DNA of 64,000 nucleotides from Burkholderiales bacterium (lineage in GTDB: Bacteria; Pseudomonadota; Gammaproteobacteria; Burkholderiales; Nitrosomonadaceae), in assembly GCA_024235795.1 (NCBI GenBank), contig JACKLR010000002.1:806001-870000 (forward strand), written 5' to 3'. The translations under genes and the position numbers were made by a program. Shown here piece by piece: positions 52,245 to 61,160 of this stretch. The notes under the pieces are model-generated. The model was not told the origin of the DNA. It was given only the letters and a program-made list of their open reading frames with translations, and did no database searches. Numbering within the stretch: position 1 is the first letter of the stretch; every line of letters starts with the position of its first letter.

Positions 52245-53690
52245 TTACCACTTTTGTGGAATAAACCGTGATGTTGCTCCGGTCAACTGTGCTCCACCCG
52301 GATCTGTAACAGTATTCATTACACCATGCGCTTTCAATGCGTTATACGCCTGTGATCCAGTAGTGATATTATTACAAAACGATCCGGCTGACTGACAGGA
52401 AATTGCAAAAATACCTGACACAATAGCTGTTGAAAGCGATGTTCCGTCTGTAATAAATGGATTTCCATTATTATCCAACGTATCAACTTGCCATCCAGGT
52501 GCGAAAGTAGATATATTTGTTCCCGTTCGCGATCTTGGATGTCTTTCGTCTTTCCGATCAGGAGCAGGAATCAGATCTTCTGTGGTGCCGCCAACAACAA
52601 AAGCTTCACTAAGATATGTCGGAGAGAAATTAGCCGTATTGCACCCATCATTGCCCGCAGCGACGACAACTATTTTCCCCCTGTTGTGCGCATTCTTGAC
52701 AGCGTTATCCAGGATGCTGTTCTTTTGTGTGCCACAAATTCCCACCCCGAGCTGAATGCCATTACTTAAATTCACAATTGTCCCGGCAGATTCGTTAAAT
52801 GCGATCCAGTTTAACGCGGTTGCAATGTCACTGAGTCGGGCATCATCATTATTTAAAAGAAAATTACAACCGCGAGTTACTTTGGCAATTTTCAGACTAA
52901 CGCCTCGGGCAATGCCTTTGGTTTTTCCGCCGATCAGGCTGGCAACGGCTGTGCCATGACTTACATTAGTGGGAGTGCAATCGGCACCCCACCAATCCGG
53001 TGTCGGGTATCCGCCAGTATAGTTGACATCCCAGACAATTTCGGCGCGACCGCCAAATTCTGCGCGGATCTTGGATTTTCTCAGGTCTAAACCAGAATCG
53101 AGCACGTAAACCGTACGGCCTGCGCCGTTATTGATATACGTGTAGGTGTTATCAAGTGTTACCGTAAGTTCATCAATCCGATCGAGTGCCCAGCCCGGAT
53201 TTGTCTGTGTGCCAAACAGGGTTAACAACATGTCCTGTTCAACGGATTCGACGCGTTCGTCCTGCCGCCATTTTTCCGCTTCTGCAGCACTCATTTTGAC
53301 ATGCACGGCGTTAATGGTGTCAAGGATAGCGAGTACTTGTCCATTTAATGCCATGGCTTTGGCAAGTGCTTCCTTACTTTGACCGGTACTGTGCTCACCA
53401 AATGGTACGCTTTTTAAACCGCGCTTAGATTCATCGGGTGGATCAATCAAGGGGCGTGCCGAGCTGCCGGGTGTGAATTCTGAGGTGTCCTTGAATGTGA
53501 TGAACCAGGAATTTTCGATAAACAGGCTGCCGCTTCGAATGGCGTCCTCGGTTTCTTGTGTGAGCGCATCCGGTTGGATGGCTTGCTCAATTTCCTGCGC
53601 AAGTGCGTCCGGCTGGTTAGCGTGAATCGAAAAACTGGCAAATGGAATCAAAAAGGCTGAAACGAATACAAAAAGCTTAAGATAAGTCAT
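52245..53690 (-). CDS. Secreted subtilase (S8), copy 1
   Basis: A 481-residue exported serine protease. Signal peptide to about residue 25, then a prosegment that begins with a tandem 13-residue repeat (QPDALAQEIEQAI, QPDALTQETEDAI) and contains an I9-type inhibitor fold ending near SAAEAEKWRQDERVESVEQD. Catalytic triad: Asp198 (YVLDSGLD), His245 (SHGTAVAS) and Ser418 (GTSLSTAI); the oxyanion Asn lies in AAGNDGC. Extra Cys pairs suggest disulfides. The start ATG 53690 is the one fitting the signal peptide; the upstream frame runs into a repeat. It is nearly identical to copy 2 in the first 200 residues. GGYP genes follow downstream. Confidence 0.92.
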   Translation of the reverse strand: MTYLKLFVFVSAFLIPFASFSIHANQPDALAQEIEQAIQPDALTQETEDAIRSGSLFIENSWFITFKDTSEFTPGSSARPLIDPPDESKRGLKSVPFGEHSTGQSKEALAKAMALNGQVLAILDTINAVHVKMSAAEAEKWRQDERVESVEQDMLLTLFGTQTNPGWALDRIDELTVTLDNTYTYINNGAGRTVYVLDSGLDLRKSKIRAEFGGRAEIVWDVNYTGGYPTPDWWGADCTPTNVSHGTAVASLIGGKTKGIARGVSLKIAKVTRGCNFLLNNDDARLSDIATALNWIAFNESAGTIVNLSNGIQLGVGICGTQKNSILDNAVKNAHNRGKIVVVAAGNDGCNTANFSPTYLSEAFVVGGTTEDLIPAPDRKDERHPRSRTGTNISTFAPGWQVDTLDNNGNPFITDGTSLSTAIVSGIFAISCQSAGSFCNNITTGSQAYNALKAHGVMNTVTDPGGAQLTGATSRFIPQKW

Positions 53691-53719
53691 GTTGATATCT
53701 CGCAATAATAGGGCAGCGC

Positions 53720-53856
53720 GTTGGAGTGAGTTTTTGAATCCCAACAAAACCATTTTTCAATCTTTGCCATACCACAAATAACAATAGGCCAATCAAATGT
53801 CATCGTGTAAACTGTTTTGTATCGTTTCATGTTGGGGTTCACTGACTTGCCCCAAC
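53720..53856. repeat. Paired-palindrome repeat, copy 2
   Basis: Two palindromic units (53720-53745 and 53831-53856) flank an 85-bp spacer that matches copy 1 closely (shared stretches CAACAAAACCATTTT, TCTTTGCCATAC and CAATCAAATGTCATCG). It lies between the subtilase copy 1 start and the GGYP protein D stop, the equivalent of a cassette boundary. Palindrome core GTTGGGGTTCA as in copy 1. Confidence 0.75.
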
Positions 53857-53888
53857 CGGACTATCTTTACATGTAAATTTGAATGGCA

Positions 53889-55106
53889 TCAAAAAATAAT
53901 GGCAGAACAGTCGACAACAACTTCTGGATTGCCGCCACAATCTTGGAGTGGAATTGTGTCAATGGGGAGTATAAATCTGTCGCCTGTAGAGAACTCAAAA
54001 CTTGTTGTAGTAAATGGACCATTAATAAGATATTGATATTCACCTGCGCTAAGGCGAAAGACATCCAGTTGAATAACGCGTTTGAATGGACGCGTGATCT
54101 GATCACATATTTCACCTGATTGTAATGGGTCTTCGGTAATTTGTATTTCGAACAGATTATCCGTGCGGCGTTGGTTTATCTGTCCGATCCGCCCGCAGGT
54201 ATATTCGCCGACAACATGTACCGTTACATGAGGATTTATACCACCTGCATATATTGCAGTTACTTCTAAAAAAACATTTAATAATCTGGGGCGGTTCATC
54301 GTTATATGATCTCTCAACTGCACTTCGTCCAGTGCCCATCCATTGCGCTGAGCTTCAAAGCGTAATACGACGTTTTGATATCGGCCGACTTGATCCGGCA
54401 CGTCTACACGTGGCAGGGTTAATATGCCGTCTTCTGCGTTATAAACCGGGTAGCCGCCCCGGTCGTCATTTCGAGATTCGATCACTTCACCTGAGAATAT
54501 TGCATCACAATTAGAATCGTCATTTTCTGGACTGCCACCACATTCATCGGGAACAATCGTGTCAACAGGTAATGTAAATGAACCTATACTTACGCCATTG
54601 TTAATATCATAACGATATTTGCCCGCCTTCAGCCGGTCAACGTCCAGTTGTATAGTACGCTGGAATAACTCTGTTGTCTGATTACATACCTCGCCCGGTT
54701 TTAATGGATCCTGGGTAATCTGTATTTCGAACAGATTGCCTGTGCGACGTTGGTTAATTTGTCCGATCCGGCTACAGGTAAATTCTCCAGAGATTTGTAA
54801 TCTGACTTGATCAGGTGTGGAAAAATAACCTGATAGCACTTGTGGAGAAACAGATATTCGGAGATCTGAAGCATTATTATCTCTAAATTGATGTTCTTTC
54901 AGAATCCATAAGTCAGGCTGCGTATCAAATTGAAATACAACATCCTGATAACGGCCGACCTGATCTGGCGCGTCAATACGCGGAATGGTTAATGTACCAT
55001 CCTTATGGTTATAAATGGGATAGCCGCCCTGGTTGGTATTTTCCGATTTGGCTGGACTGGTTGCAATAAACAACATTAAGAATAGATATAGTTTTGGGTT
55101 TTTCAT
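53889..55106 (-). CDS. GGYP-domain secreted protein D, two domains
   Basis: A 405-residue exported protein: signal peptide (to about residue 22), domain 1 (about 25-205) and domain 2 (about 220-405). Each domain has GGYPxYN, an LPRVD or IPRID turn, QVGRYQ(D/N)VV, TC(S/G)RIGQINQRR, FEIQIT, a Cys in GE(V/I)C(N/D)Q, IQLDVxRLxAGxY and a late Cys (DECGG or QDCGG). The linker GEVIESRNDDRGGYP also occurs in protein A, so A and D are orthologous in layout. ATG 55106 follows GGAG by 6 bases; the longer frame is rejected. It follows subtilase copy 2 after 97 bp. Domain function unknown. Confidence 0.82.
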   Translation of the reverse strand: MKNPKLYLFLMLFIATSPAKSENTNQGGYPIYNHKDGTLTIPRIDAPDQVGRYQDVVFQFDTQPDLWILKEHQFRDNNASDLRISVSPQVLSGYFSTPDQVRLQISGEFTCSRIGQINQRRTGNLFEIQITQDPLKPGEVCNQTTELFQRTIQLDVDRLKAGKYRYDINNGVSIGSFTLPVDTIVPDECGGSPENDDSNCDAIFSGEVIESRNDDRGGYPVYNAEDGILTLPRVDVPDQVGRYQNVVLRFEAQRNGWALDEVQLRDHITMNRPRLLNVFLEVTAIYAGGINPHVTVHVVGEYTCGRIGQINQRRTDNLFEIQITEDPLQSGEICDQITRPFKRVIQLDVFRLSAGEYQYLINGPFTTTSFEFSTGDRFILPIDTIPLQDCGGNPEVVVDCSAIIF

Positions 55107-55146
55107 CGTTTGCTCCAGATAAACAAACATAAATTTTTTTAAATTC

Positions 55147-55178
55147 AAGGACAGAAGTGCTACTGTATTTCTGTCCTT
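55147..55178. terminator. Hairpin between subtilase copy 2 and GGYP protein D
   Basis: A perfect 10-bp stem (AAGGACAGAA at 55147-55156 with TTCTGTCCTT at 55169-55178) and 12-base loop, followed by T residues on the plus strand only. The genes run on the minus strand, where no T-run follows, so it is a weak terminator or an attenuator/processing site between the two genes. Confidence 0.45.
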
Positions 55179-55202
55179 TTTTAAGCGTTATGTTGCAATA
55201 AA

Positions 55203-56639
55203 TCACCACTTCTGCGGAATAAACCGTGGTGTTGCACCGATTAATGGAGTACTGCCATTTTCATTTGTTACAGTGTAAATTCCATGAGCTTTCAATGCGT
55301 TATACGCCTGTGATCCAGTAGTGATATTATTACAAAACGATCCGGCTGACTGACAGGAAATTGCGAAAATACCAGACAATATTGCTGTCGAAAGTGACGT
55401 TCCGGAACCTGTTGTTGGATTTCCACTTTTATCAAGTGTGGAAACATTGACACCTGGTGCAAATGTCGAAATATTCCATCCGGTACGTGACAGGTGATGT
55501 TTTGCATCTTGTCCTTGAGCTATCCGGTCACTCATTGTTCCCCCGACAACAAATGCCTGACTCAAATATGTCGGAGAAAAATTGGCCGTATTGCACCCGT
55601 CATTGCCCGCAGCGACGATAACTATTTTTCCCCTGTTGTGCGCATTTTTGACAGCGTTATCCAGGATGCCGTTCTTTTGTTCGCCACACATTCCTTCTCC
55701 GAGCTGAATGCCGTTACTTAAATTCACAATTGTCCCGGCCGATTCGTTAAATGCGATCCAGTTTAATGGAATTGCAATATCACTGAGTCGGGCATTATCA
55801 TTATCTAAGAAAAAATCAGTACAACTGCGAGTCACTTTTGCAATTTTCAGACTGACGCCTCGAGCGATGCCTTTGGTTTTTCCGCCAATGACACTGGCCA
55901 CGTTTGTGCCATGACCAAGGCAATCAACACCCCAATCGGGTGGTATCGGGCCGCCCGAATTATAATTGGCATCCCACACAATTTGGGCGCGGCCACCAAA
56001 CTCTGTAACGACCTTCGGATTACTCGGTCTCAAATCAAGACCAGAATCGAGCACGTAAACCGTACGGCCCGCGCCGTTATTGGTATACGTGTAGGTGTTA
56101 TCAAGTTTTGGCGTAAGTTCATCAATCCGATCGAGCGCCCAGCCCGGATTTGTCTGTGTGCCAAACAGGGTTAACAACATGTCCTGTTCAACGGATTCGA
56201 CGCGTTCGTCCTGCCGCCATTTTTCCGCTTCCGCAGCACTCATTTTGACATGCACGGCGTTAATGGTGTCAAGGATAGCGAGTACTTGTCCATTTAACGC
56301 CATGGCTTCGGCAAGCGCTTCCTTGCTCTGACCGGTGCTGTGCTCGCCAAATGGTACGCTTTTTAAACCGCGTTTCGATTCATCGGGTGGATCAATTAAA
56401 GGGAGCGCGGTACTTCCGGGAGTAAATTCTGAGGCATCCTTGAATGTGATGAACCAGGAATTTTCGATAAACAGGCTGCCGCTTCGGATGGCGTCCTCAG
56501 TTTCCTGCGTGAGCGCGTCCGGTTGGATGGCTTGCTCAATTTCCTGCGCAAGTGCGTCCGGCTGGTTAGCGTGAATGGAAAAACTGGCAAATGAAATCAA
56601 AAAGGCTGAAACGAATGCGAATAGCTTAAGATAAGTCAT
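55203..56639 (-). CDS. Secreted subtilase (S8), copy 2
   Basis: A 478-residue exported serine protease, paralogue of copy 1. Same signal peptide, same 13-residue tandem repeat in the prosegment and same I9-like segment. Triad: Asp198 (YVLDSGLD), His243 (LGHGTNVAS) and Ser415 (GTSLSTAI). In the first 205 residues only about nine positions differ from copy 1; after the Asp motif, long identical blocks alternate with divergent loops (200-240, 370-395, 405-412 and near the end). ATG 56639 follows GAGGT by 7 bases. It heads the array and has a 433-bp upstream region containing a perfect palindrome. Confidence 0.92.
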   Translation of the reverse strand: MTYLKLFAFVSAFLISFASFSIHANQPDALAQEIEQAIQPDALTQETEDAIRSGSLFIENSWFITFKDASEFTPGSTALPLIDPPDESKRGLKSVPFGEHSTGQSKEALAEAMALNGQVLAILDTINAVHVKMSAAEAEKWRQDERVESVEQDMLLTLFGTQTNPGWALDRIDELTPKLDNTYTYTNNGAGRTVYVLDSGLDLRPSNPKVVTEFGGRAQIVWDANYNSGGPIPPDWGVDCLGHGTNVASVIGGKTKGIARGVSLKIAKVTRSCTDFFLDNDNARLSDIAIPLNWIAFNESAGTIVNLSNGIQLGEGMCGEQKNGILDNAVKNAHNRGKIVIVAAGNDGCNTANFSPTYLSQAFVVGGTMSDRIAQGQDAKHHLSRTGWNISTFAPGVNVSTLDKSGNPTTGSGTSLSTAILSGIFAISCQSAGSFCNNITTGSQAYNALKAHGIYTVTNENGSTPLIGATPRFIPQKW

Positions 56640-56825
56640 GTTGATACCTCGCAATAATCGTGTTGCACTGAATTAATCTATGTACGAACAGTAGATAAAA
56701 GCCGACGTTTATAGCGCCACCTTCTTCTTTCGAATTCACCCATTCAGGTTAATAAATCCCAATAACCAAGTGTTGTCTTTTATCCATTCATATTTTTGTA
56801 ATGTATAGATCGGAATTGTGAAATA

Positions 56826-56843
56826 TTGAAACTATAGTTTCAA
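56826..56843. promoter_or_regulatory. Perfect 18-bp palindrome (candidate operator)
   Basis: TTGAAACTATAGTTTCAA is perfectly palindromic. It contains GAAAC-N4-GTTTC, the form recognised by some TetR-family regulators such as PsrA. It lies 187 bp upstream of subtilase copy 2 and 230 bp upstream of sucC, so it could serve either. The rest of 56640-57072 is AT-rich and shows no gene. Confidence 0.45.
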
Positions 56844-57072
56844 AATGTCAACGCTATTTGATGCTTACCTTATTTAATCAAAGAATATGTAAATAACTTA
56901 TTGATGTGTCATGTAAAATATCTTGATTGTGTGCTGCGAAACGAGCCAAAATCAGGTAATTGATAATTTCAACAGTACGAGAAATGAATAGTCTGTTCTG
57001 ATACTGGCATTCGCGGAATAATGCGCTATACTTACCCGTCATAGCCATTCAAAAAACGATGGAGCCGACTCG

Positions 57073-58242
57073 ATGAAAATTCATGAATATCAGGCCAAGG
57101 AAATTTTGCGAAACTATGGTGTGAGGACACCCAGAGGCATTGCCTGTTTCAGTGTAGACGAAGCGGTCAATGCAGCGCGGGAACTCGGTGGCGATGTGTG
57201 GGTGGTCAAGGCGCAGATTTATGCCGGCGGGCGCGGTAAGGGCGGTGGGGTGAAGATTGCCAAATCGCTTGAGGAGGTGCGCGAACTCGCCGGAGAAATG
57301 CTCGGCATGCGGCTGGTGACGCATCAGACCGGGCCGGAAGGCCAGACGGTGCGGCGTTTGTTTATCGAGGAAGGCGTCAAGATAGCCAATGAATTTTATG
57401 TCGGCATGGTGGTAGACCGCAGCAGCCAGCGCGTGTGCCTGATGGCCAGTTCCGAAGGCGGCATGGATATTGAACAGGTGGCGGCAGAAACGCCGGATAA
57501 AATACATAAGGTTTTTATTGATCCGATTGCCGGTTTGAACGATAGCGAAGCGCTTGACGTCGCGGCTAAAATCGGTATCCCCGAAAGTGGACGCGGTGAT
57601 GCCAAACAGTTGCTCAAAGGTTTGTATGAGGCGTTTGACGAAAAGGATGCGTCGCTCGCGGAAATTAACCCGCTGACGCTGACTGCGGATAGCCATGTGC
57701 TCGCGCTCGATGCGAAAATGAATTTCGATGATAACGCATTGTTCCGCCATCCCGAAATTGTCGAATTGCGCGATCTCGATGAGGAAGATCCGATTGAGGT
57801 TGAAGCATCGGAACATGACCTGTCGTATATTCCGCTCGACGGCAACATCGGCTGCCTGGTCAATGGCGCCGGGCTGGCAATGGCGACGATGGATATCATC
57901 AAACTGTACGGCGGCAATCCGGCCAATTTTCTCGATGTCGGCGGCGGTGCGACGGCCGAGAAAGTCACCGAAGCATTCAAACTGATGTTGAAAAATCCCA
58001 AACTCGAAGCGATTCTGGTGAATATTTTCGGCGGCATTATGAAATGTGATGTGATCGCGGAAGGTGTTGTGCAGGCAGCGCGCGAAGTACAATTGAATGT
58101 CCCGCTGGTGGTGCGCCTCGAAGGCACCAATGTCAAACTCGGCAAACAGATCCTCGCCGATTCGGGGTTGACGATTATTTCGGCTGGAAACATGGCCGAT
58201 GCCGCGCAGAGAGTTGTTATTGCTGCGGCCCAAAAAACTTGA
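57073..58242 (+). CDS. sucC: Succinyl-CoA synthetase (ADP/GDP-forming), beta subunit
   Basis: A 389-residue TCA-cycle subunit that binds nucleotide and, with SucD, interconverts succinyl-CoA and succinate with substrate-level phosphorylation. The N-terminus MKIHEYQAKEILRNYGV, the ATP-grasp stretch VVKAQIYAGGRGKGGGVK, LAEINPL and the C-terminal LDVGGGATAEKV...NIFGGIMKCDVIA are canonical. Length equals the family norm. Its third-position GC is clearly higher than that of the preceding array, as expected for a core gene. It is followed after 70 bp by sucD. Confidence 0.97.
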   Translation: MKIHEYQAKEILRNYGVRTPRGIACFSVDEAVNAARELGGDVWVVKAQIYAGGRGKGGGVKIAKSLEEVRELAGEMLGMRLVTHQTGPEGQTVRRLFIEEGVKIANEFYVGMVVDRSSQRVCLMASSEGGMDIEQVAAETPDKIHKVFIDPIAGLNDSEALDVAAKIGIPESGRGDAKQLLKGLYEAFDEKDASLAEINPLTLTADSHVLALDAKMNFDDNALFRHPEIVELRDLDEEDPIEVEASEHDLSYIPLDGNIGCLVNGAGLAMATMDIIKLYGGNPANFLDVGGGATAEKVTEAFKLMLKNPKLEAILVNIFGGIMKCDVIAEGVVQAAREVQLNVPLVVRLEGTNVKLGKQILADSGLTIISAGNMADAAQRVVIAAAQKT

Positions 58243-58312
58243 GATCTGAGCCCAGTTTTGCAATCCTGAATTTCAAAAACGATTTTTTATGTATTGAAGG
58301 AGCAATCTTCAG

Positions 58313-59188
58313 ATGCCCATCCTGATCAATCAAAACAGCCGTGTGATGACGCAGGGGATAACCGGAAAAACCGGCCAGTTTCATACCCGTATGTGCCGCG
58401 AGTACGCCAATGGCAATCAGTGTTTCGTCGCCGGCGTCAATCCGCGCAAACCCGGAGAAAACTTCGAGGGTATTCCGATATTTGGTACTGTAAAGGACGC
58501 CAAGGAAGCAACCGGCGCGACTGTTTCGGTGATCTATGTGCCGCCGCCGTTTGCCGCTGCGGCAATCGATGAAGCCGTTGAGGCAGAGCTGGACCTGGTG
58601 ATCTGCATAACCGAGGGTATACCGGTGCGCGACATGATTCGCACGCGTTATAAGATGCAGGGCAAAAAAACACGCCTGATCGGCCCCAACTGTCCCGGTA
58701 TTATCACACCCGATGAAATCAAGATCGGGATCATGCCGGGTTATATCCATAAAAAAGGCCGTATCGGTGTGGTGTCGCGCTCAGGCACGTTAACATATGA
58801 AGCGGTTGCACAGTTGATGGAACAGGGGCTGGGGCAGTCGACCTGTATCGGGATTGGTGGCGATCCGGTCAATGGTCTGAAACATCTCGATGTGATGCAG
58901 TTATTCAATGACGATGATGAAACCGACGCAGTGCTCATGGTCGGCGAAATCGGCGGAACCGATGAAGAAGAATGCGCGCGCTGGGTGAGAGACCATATGA
59001 ATAAACCCGTGGTCGGGTTTATCGCCGGCGTTACCGCGCCACCCGGAAAACGCATGGGACATGCCGGCGCAATTATTTCCGGCGGTAAAGGCACCGCACA
59101 GGAAAAGCTCGCAGTGATGGATGAATGCGGCATCAAAGTAACGCGTAACCCGGCGGAAATGGGAAAATTGTTGAGATCGGTGCTTTAG
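58313..59188 (+). CDS. sucD: Succinyl-CoA synthetase, alpha subunit
   Basis: A 291-residue subunit carrying the CoA site and the phosphohistidine. It starts MPILINQNSRVMTQGITGKTGQFHT; the CoA-binding region and VIYVPPPFAAAAIDEA follow. The active-site His lies in GHAGAIISGGKGTAQEK. ATG 58313 has GAAGGAG upstream. It forms an operon with sucC and is followed by a GC-rich hairpin. Confidence 0.97.
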   Translation: MPILINQNSRVMTQGITGKTGQFHTRMCREYANGNQCFVAGVNPRKPGENFEGIPIFGTVKDAKEATGATVSVIYVPPPFAAAAIDEAVEAELDLVICITEGIPVRDMIRTRYKMQGKKTRLIGPNCPGIITPDEIKIGIMPGYIHKKGRIGVVSRSGTLTYEAVAQLMEQGLGQSTCIGIGGDPVNGLKHLDVMQLFNDDDETDAVLMVGEIGGTDEEECARWVRDHMNKPVVGFIAGVTAPPGKRMGHAGAIISGGKGTAQEKLAVMDECGIKVTRNPAEMGKLLRSVL

Positions 59189-59189
59189 T

Positions 59190-59214
59190 CCGGCGTTAAC
59201 ATGCAATACGCCGG
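59190..59214 (+). terminator. Hairpin after sucCD
   Basis: A perfect 7-bp GC-rich stem (CCGGCGT/ACGCCGG) with an 11-base loop begins directly after the sucD stop. No T-run follows, so it may end or protect the sucCD message without being a classical Rho-independent terminator. Confidence 0.45.
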
Positions 59215-59285
59215 GATAATCGAGGTAATCCAGGCGTTAACTATTTATCGATTATTTGTTTTGTAAATTAGGGATGGTGAAGTAT

Positions 59286-59612
59286 ATGGGTAATCGCGTT
59301 AGCGTATTGGTTGCAATAGTCGTCATCTCCACGTTTGTCGGTTGTGCAGCGCTCGAGCCGGCAGGACCGAAACAGCCTGTAAAGCCTGGGCACAAACCGA
59401 CTGAACGGCCACAGGGGCCGTTACCGCCGAGCACCAAGCCCACTTATAATTTGATGGGTTATCCGCCTGCCACGCAGGAAGGTTATGTCGATGGCTGTGA
59501 AACCGCGAAAGAAACTGAGTGGGGCTATAAAGACGAGGCCCGTTATGAAAGCGACGGCCAATACCGGACAGGTTGGGACGACGGCTACTTTATCTGCAGC
59601 AGAAACCGGTAA
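59286..59612 (+). CDS. Small lipoprotein, unknown
   Basis: A 108-residue lipoprotein. The signal peptide ends with lipobox FVGC (Cys20), followed by a Pro-rich linker (about 25-55) and a small C-terminal region with two Cys (DGCETAKETEWGYKDEARYESD and YFICSRNR) that may pair. The repeated aromatic/charged pattern YVDGCETA...RTGWDDGY resembles short outer-membrane lipoproteins of unknown role. ATG 59286 is chosen because GGTGA lies 5 bases upstream; ATG 59274 abuts its AGGG and is less likely. Probably outer-membrane anchored. Confidence 0.7.
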   Translation: MGNRVSVLVAIVVISTFVGCAALEPAGPKQPVKPGHKPTERPQGPLPPSTKPTYNLMGYPPATQEGYVDGCETAKETEWGYKDEARYESDGQYRTGWDDGYFICSRNR

Positions 59613-59640
59613 GTTCTAAAATCAACATGGTGTGATTGCA

Positions 59641-61110
59641 ATGAATCAAACCACCTGTTCAGCAGTCTTTTTGTTAGTTTTATTGCAGTGGGGTATTGCA
59701 ACCGCACCGATCGTGTTGGCGGCGGGTCAATTACCGCCATCCGTTACGAAACAACTCGCGCAAGCGGGTATTCCGGAATCGGCAGTCGGTGTCTATGTCC
59801 ATGAAATCGGCGCACAGAAACCGGTCATCGCATTAAATGCCGATGCAGGCATGAACCCGGCGTCGGTAATGAAGCTGGTGACAACATACGCCGGACTTGA
59901 AATACTGGGCCCTGCATATTCCTGGCAAACCGTTTTGTATGCGCACGGCAGGGTCACAGACGGTGTTTTGCATGGCGATCTGGTGATTAAAGGCTATGGC
60001 GATCCCAAGCTGGATCTGGAAAATTTCTGGCTGCTGATTCACCGTCTGCGCCAGACCGGATTGCATGAAATTATCGGAAATCTGATTCTGGATCACACAC
60101 ATTATGATATTCCGAACGAAGATCCCGGCGCGTTTGATGGTCAGCCTTATCGGACCTATAACATTATTCCTGAGGCGCTGCTGGTCAATTATCGTTCTAC
60201 CACATTACATTTTATGCCTGATCCGGAAAAGAACGCCGTCAGAGTGGTGGCTGATCCAATTCCCGATTCGCTTGTTTTGTTGAACAATCTGAAATTGTCC
60301 AACAGGGCGTGCGTCGGCGACTGGCGAAATTTTATGGATATCGATATTCAGACAAATCAGGATGAGGGCAATAACATTCTGGTCGCTCTGAACGGCAGTT
60401 TTTCGTCGCAATGCGGAAGGCAGTCCTCCCTGTTGGGTTTGCATGACAGCGCAACGTATACCCGTGATCTGTTTAAACGGTTGTGGTCGCAACAAGGTGG
60501 CGTATTTCAAGGTGATGTTGTTATTACTGAAGCGCCGTCAAATTTAACCCATATCAAGACCTATCATTCGCCGCCGCTTGCTGAAATCATTCGCGGCATT
60601 AATAAATTCAGTAACAATATTGCCGCCCGTCAGTTGTATTTAACACTTGGCACAGCTGGAGTAGTAAGTCGTTTACGGTCACCGGCAACCCTGGATAAAT
60701 CCGAATATGCCTTGAAGCAATGGCTGGCTTCCAAGCAGCTGTTTTTTCCCGAACTGGTTGTTGAAAATGGTTCAGGCTTGTCACGAAAAGAGCGTATCAG
60801 TGCGCGCAGTATGGGACAACTGTTGCTGGCAGCTTTTCAAAGTCCGGTAATGCCCGAATTTATTTCGTCAATGCCAATCGCTGCCGTCGACGGCACCATG
60901 AGAAATCGCATGACCAACACCTTGGTAAGAGGACTTGCGCATATGAAGACCGGCACGTTAAACAACGTCAGAGCACTGGCCGGATATATGCTCGATAAAT
61001 CTGGACAACGTGTCGTCGTGGTGATTTTTGTCAATCATGCCAAGGCAACTCTGTCGCGCGCAGCCATGGATGCATTATTGCAATGGGTTTACGATGGTGA
61101 CGAGGGATAG
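59641..61110 (+). CDS. dacB: D-alanyl-D-alanine carboxypeptidase/endopeptidase (PBP4, S13)
   Basis: A 489-residue periplasmic penicillin-binding protein that trims or opens peptidoglycan cross-links. After a signal peptide (to about residue 28) the catalytic motifs are SxxK (Ser75-Val-Met-Lys78), SNN in NKFSNNIAARQ and KTG in HMKTGTLNN. The insert between SxxK and SNN (about 220 residues) is typical of class C type 4 PBPs. ATG 59641 follows GGTG by 8 bases; the GTG three codons earlier is an alternative. It lies 50 bp before the eCIS genes in the same direction; the link may be chance. Confidence 0.95.
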   Translation: MNQTTCSAVFLLVLLQWGIATAPIVLAAGQLPPSVTKQLAQAGIPESAVGVYVHEIGAQKPVIALNADAGMNPASVMKLVTTYAGLEILGPAYSWQTVLYAHGRVTDGVLHGDLVIKGYGDPKLDLENFWLLIHRLRQTGLHEIIGNLILDHTHYDIPNEDPGAFDGQPYRTYNIIPEALLVNYRSTTLHFMPDPEKNAVRVVADPIPDSLVLLNNLKLSNRACVGDWRNFMDIDIQTNQDEGNNILVALNGSFSSQCGRQSSLLGLHDSATYTRDLFKRLWSQQGGVFQGDVVITEAPSNLTHIKTYHSPPLAEIIRGINKFSNNIAARQLYLTLGTAGVVSRLRSPATLDKSEYALKQWLASKQLFFPELVVENGSGLSRKERISARSMGQLLLAAFQSPVMPEFISSMPIAAVDGTMRNRMTNTLVRGLAHMKTGTLNNVRALAGYMLDKSGQRVVVVIFVNHAKATLSRAAMDALLQWVYDGDEG

Positions 61111-61160
61111 CGTGCCGGACCGTTCATTTTCAGAAGTATTATTTAAATTGTGAGACATGA

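Noticed and set aside
57049..58263. Long minus-strand open frame of 404 codons, and another of 265 codons, opposite sucC
   Set aside because: Both lie entirely antisense to a canonical sucC with full family conservation; their protein sequences look low-complexity and have no ribosome-binding site.
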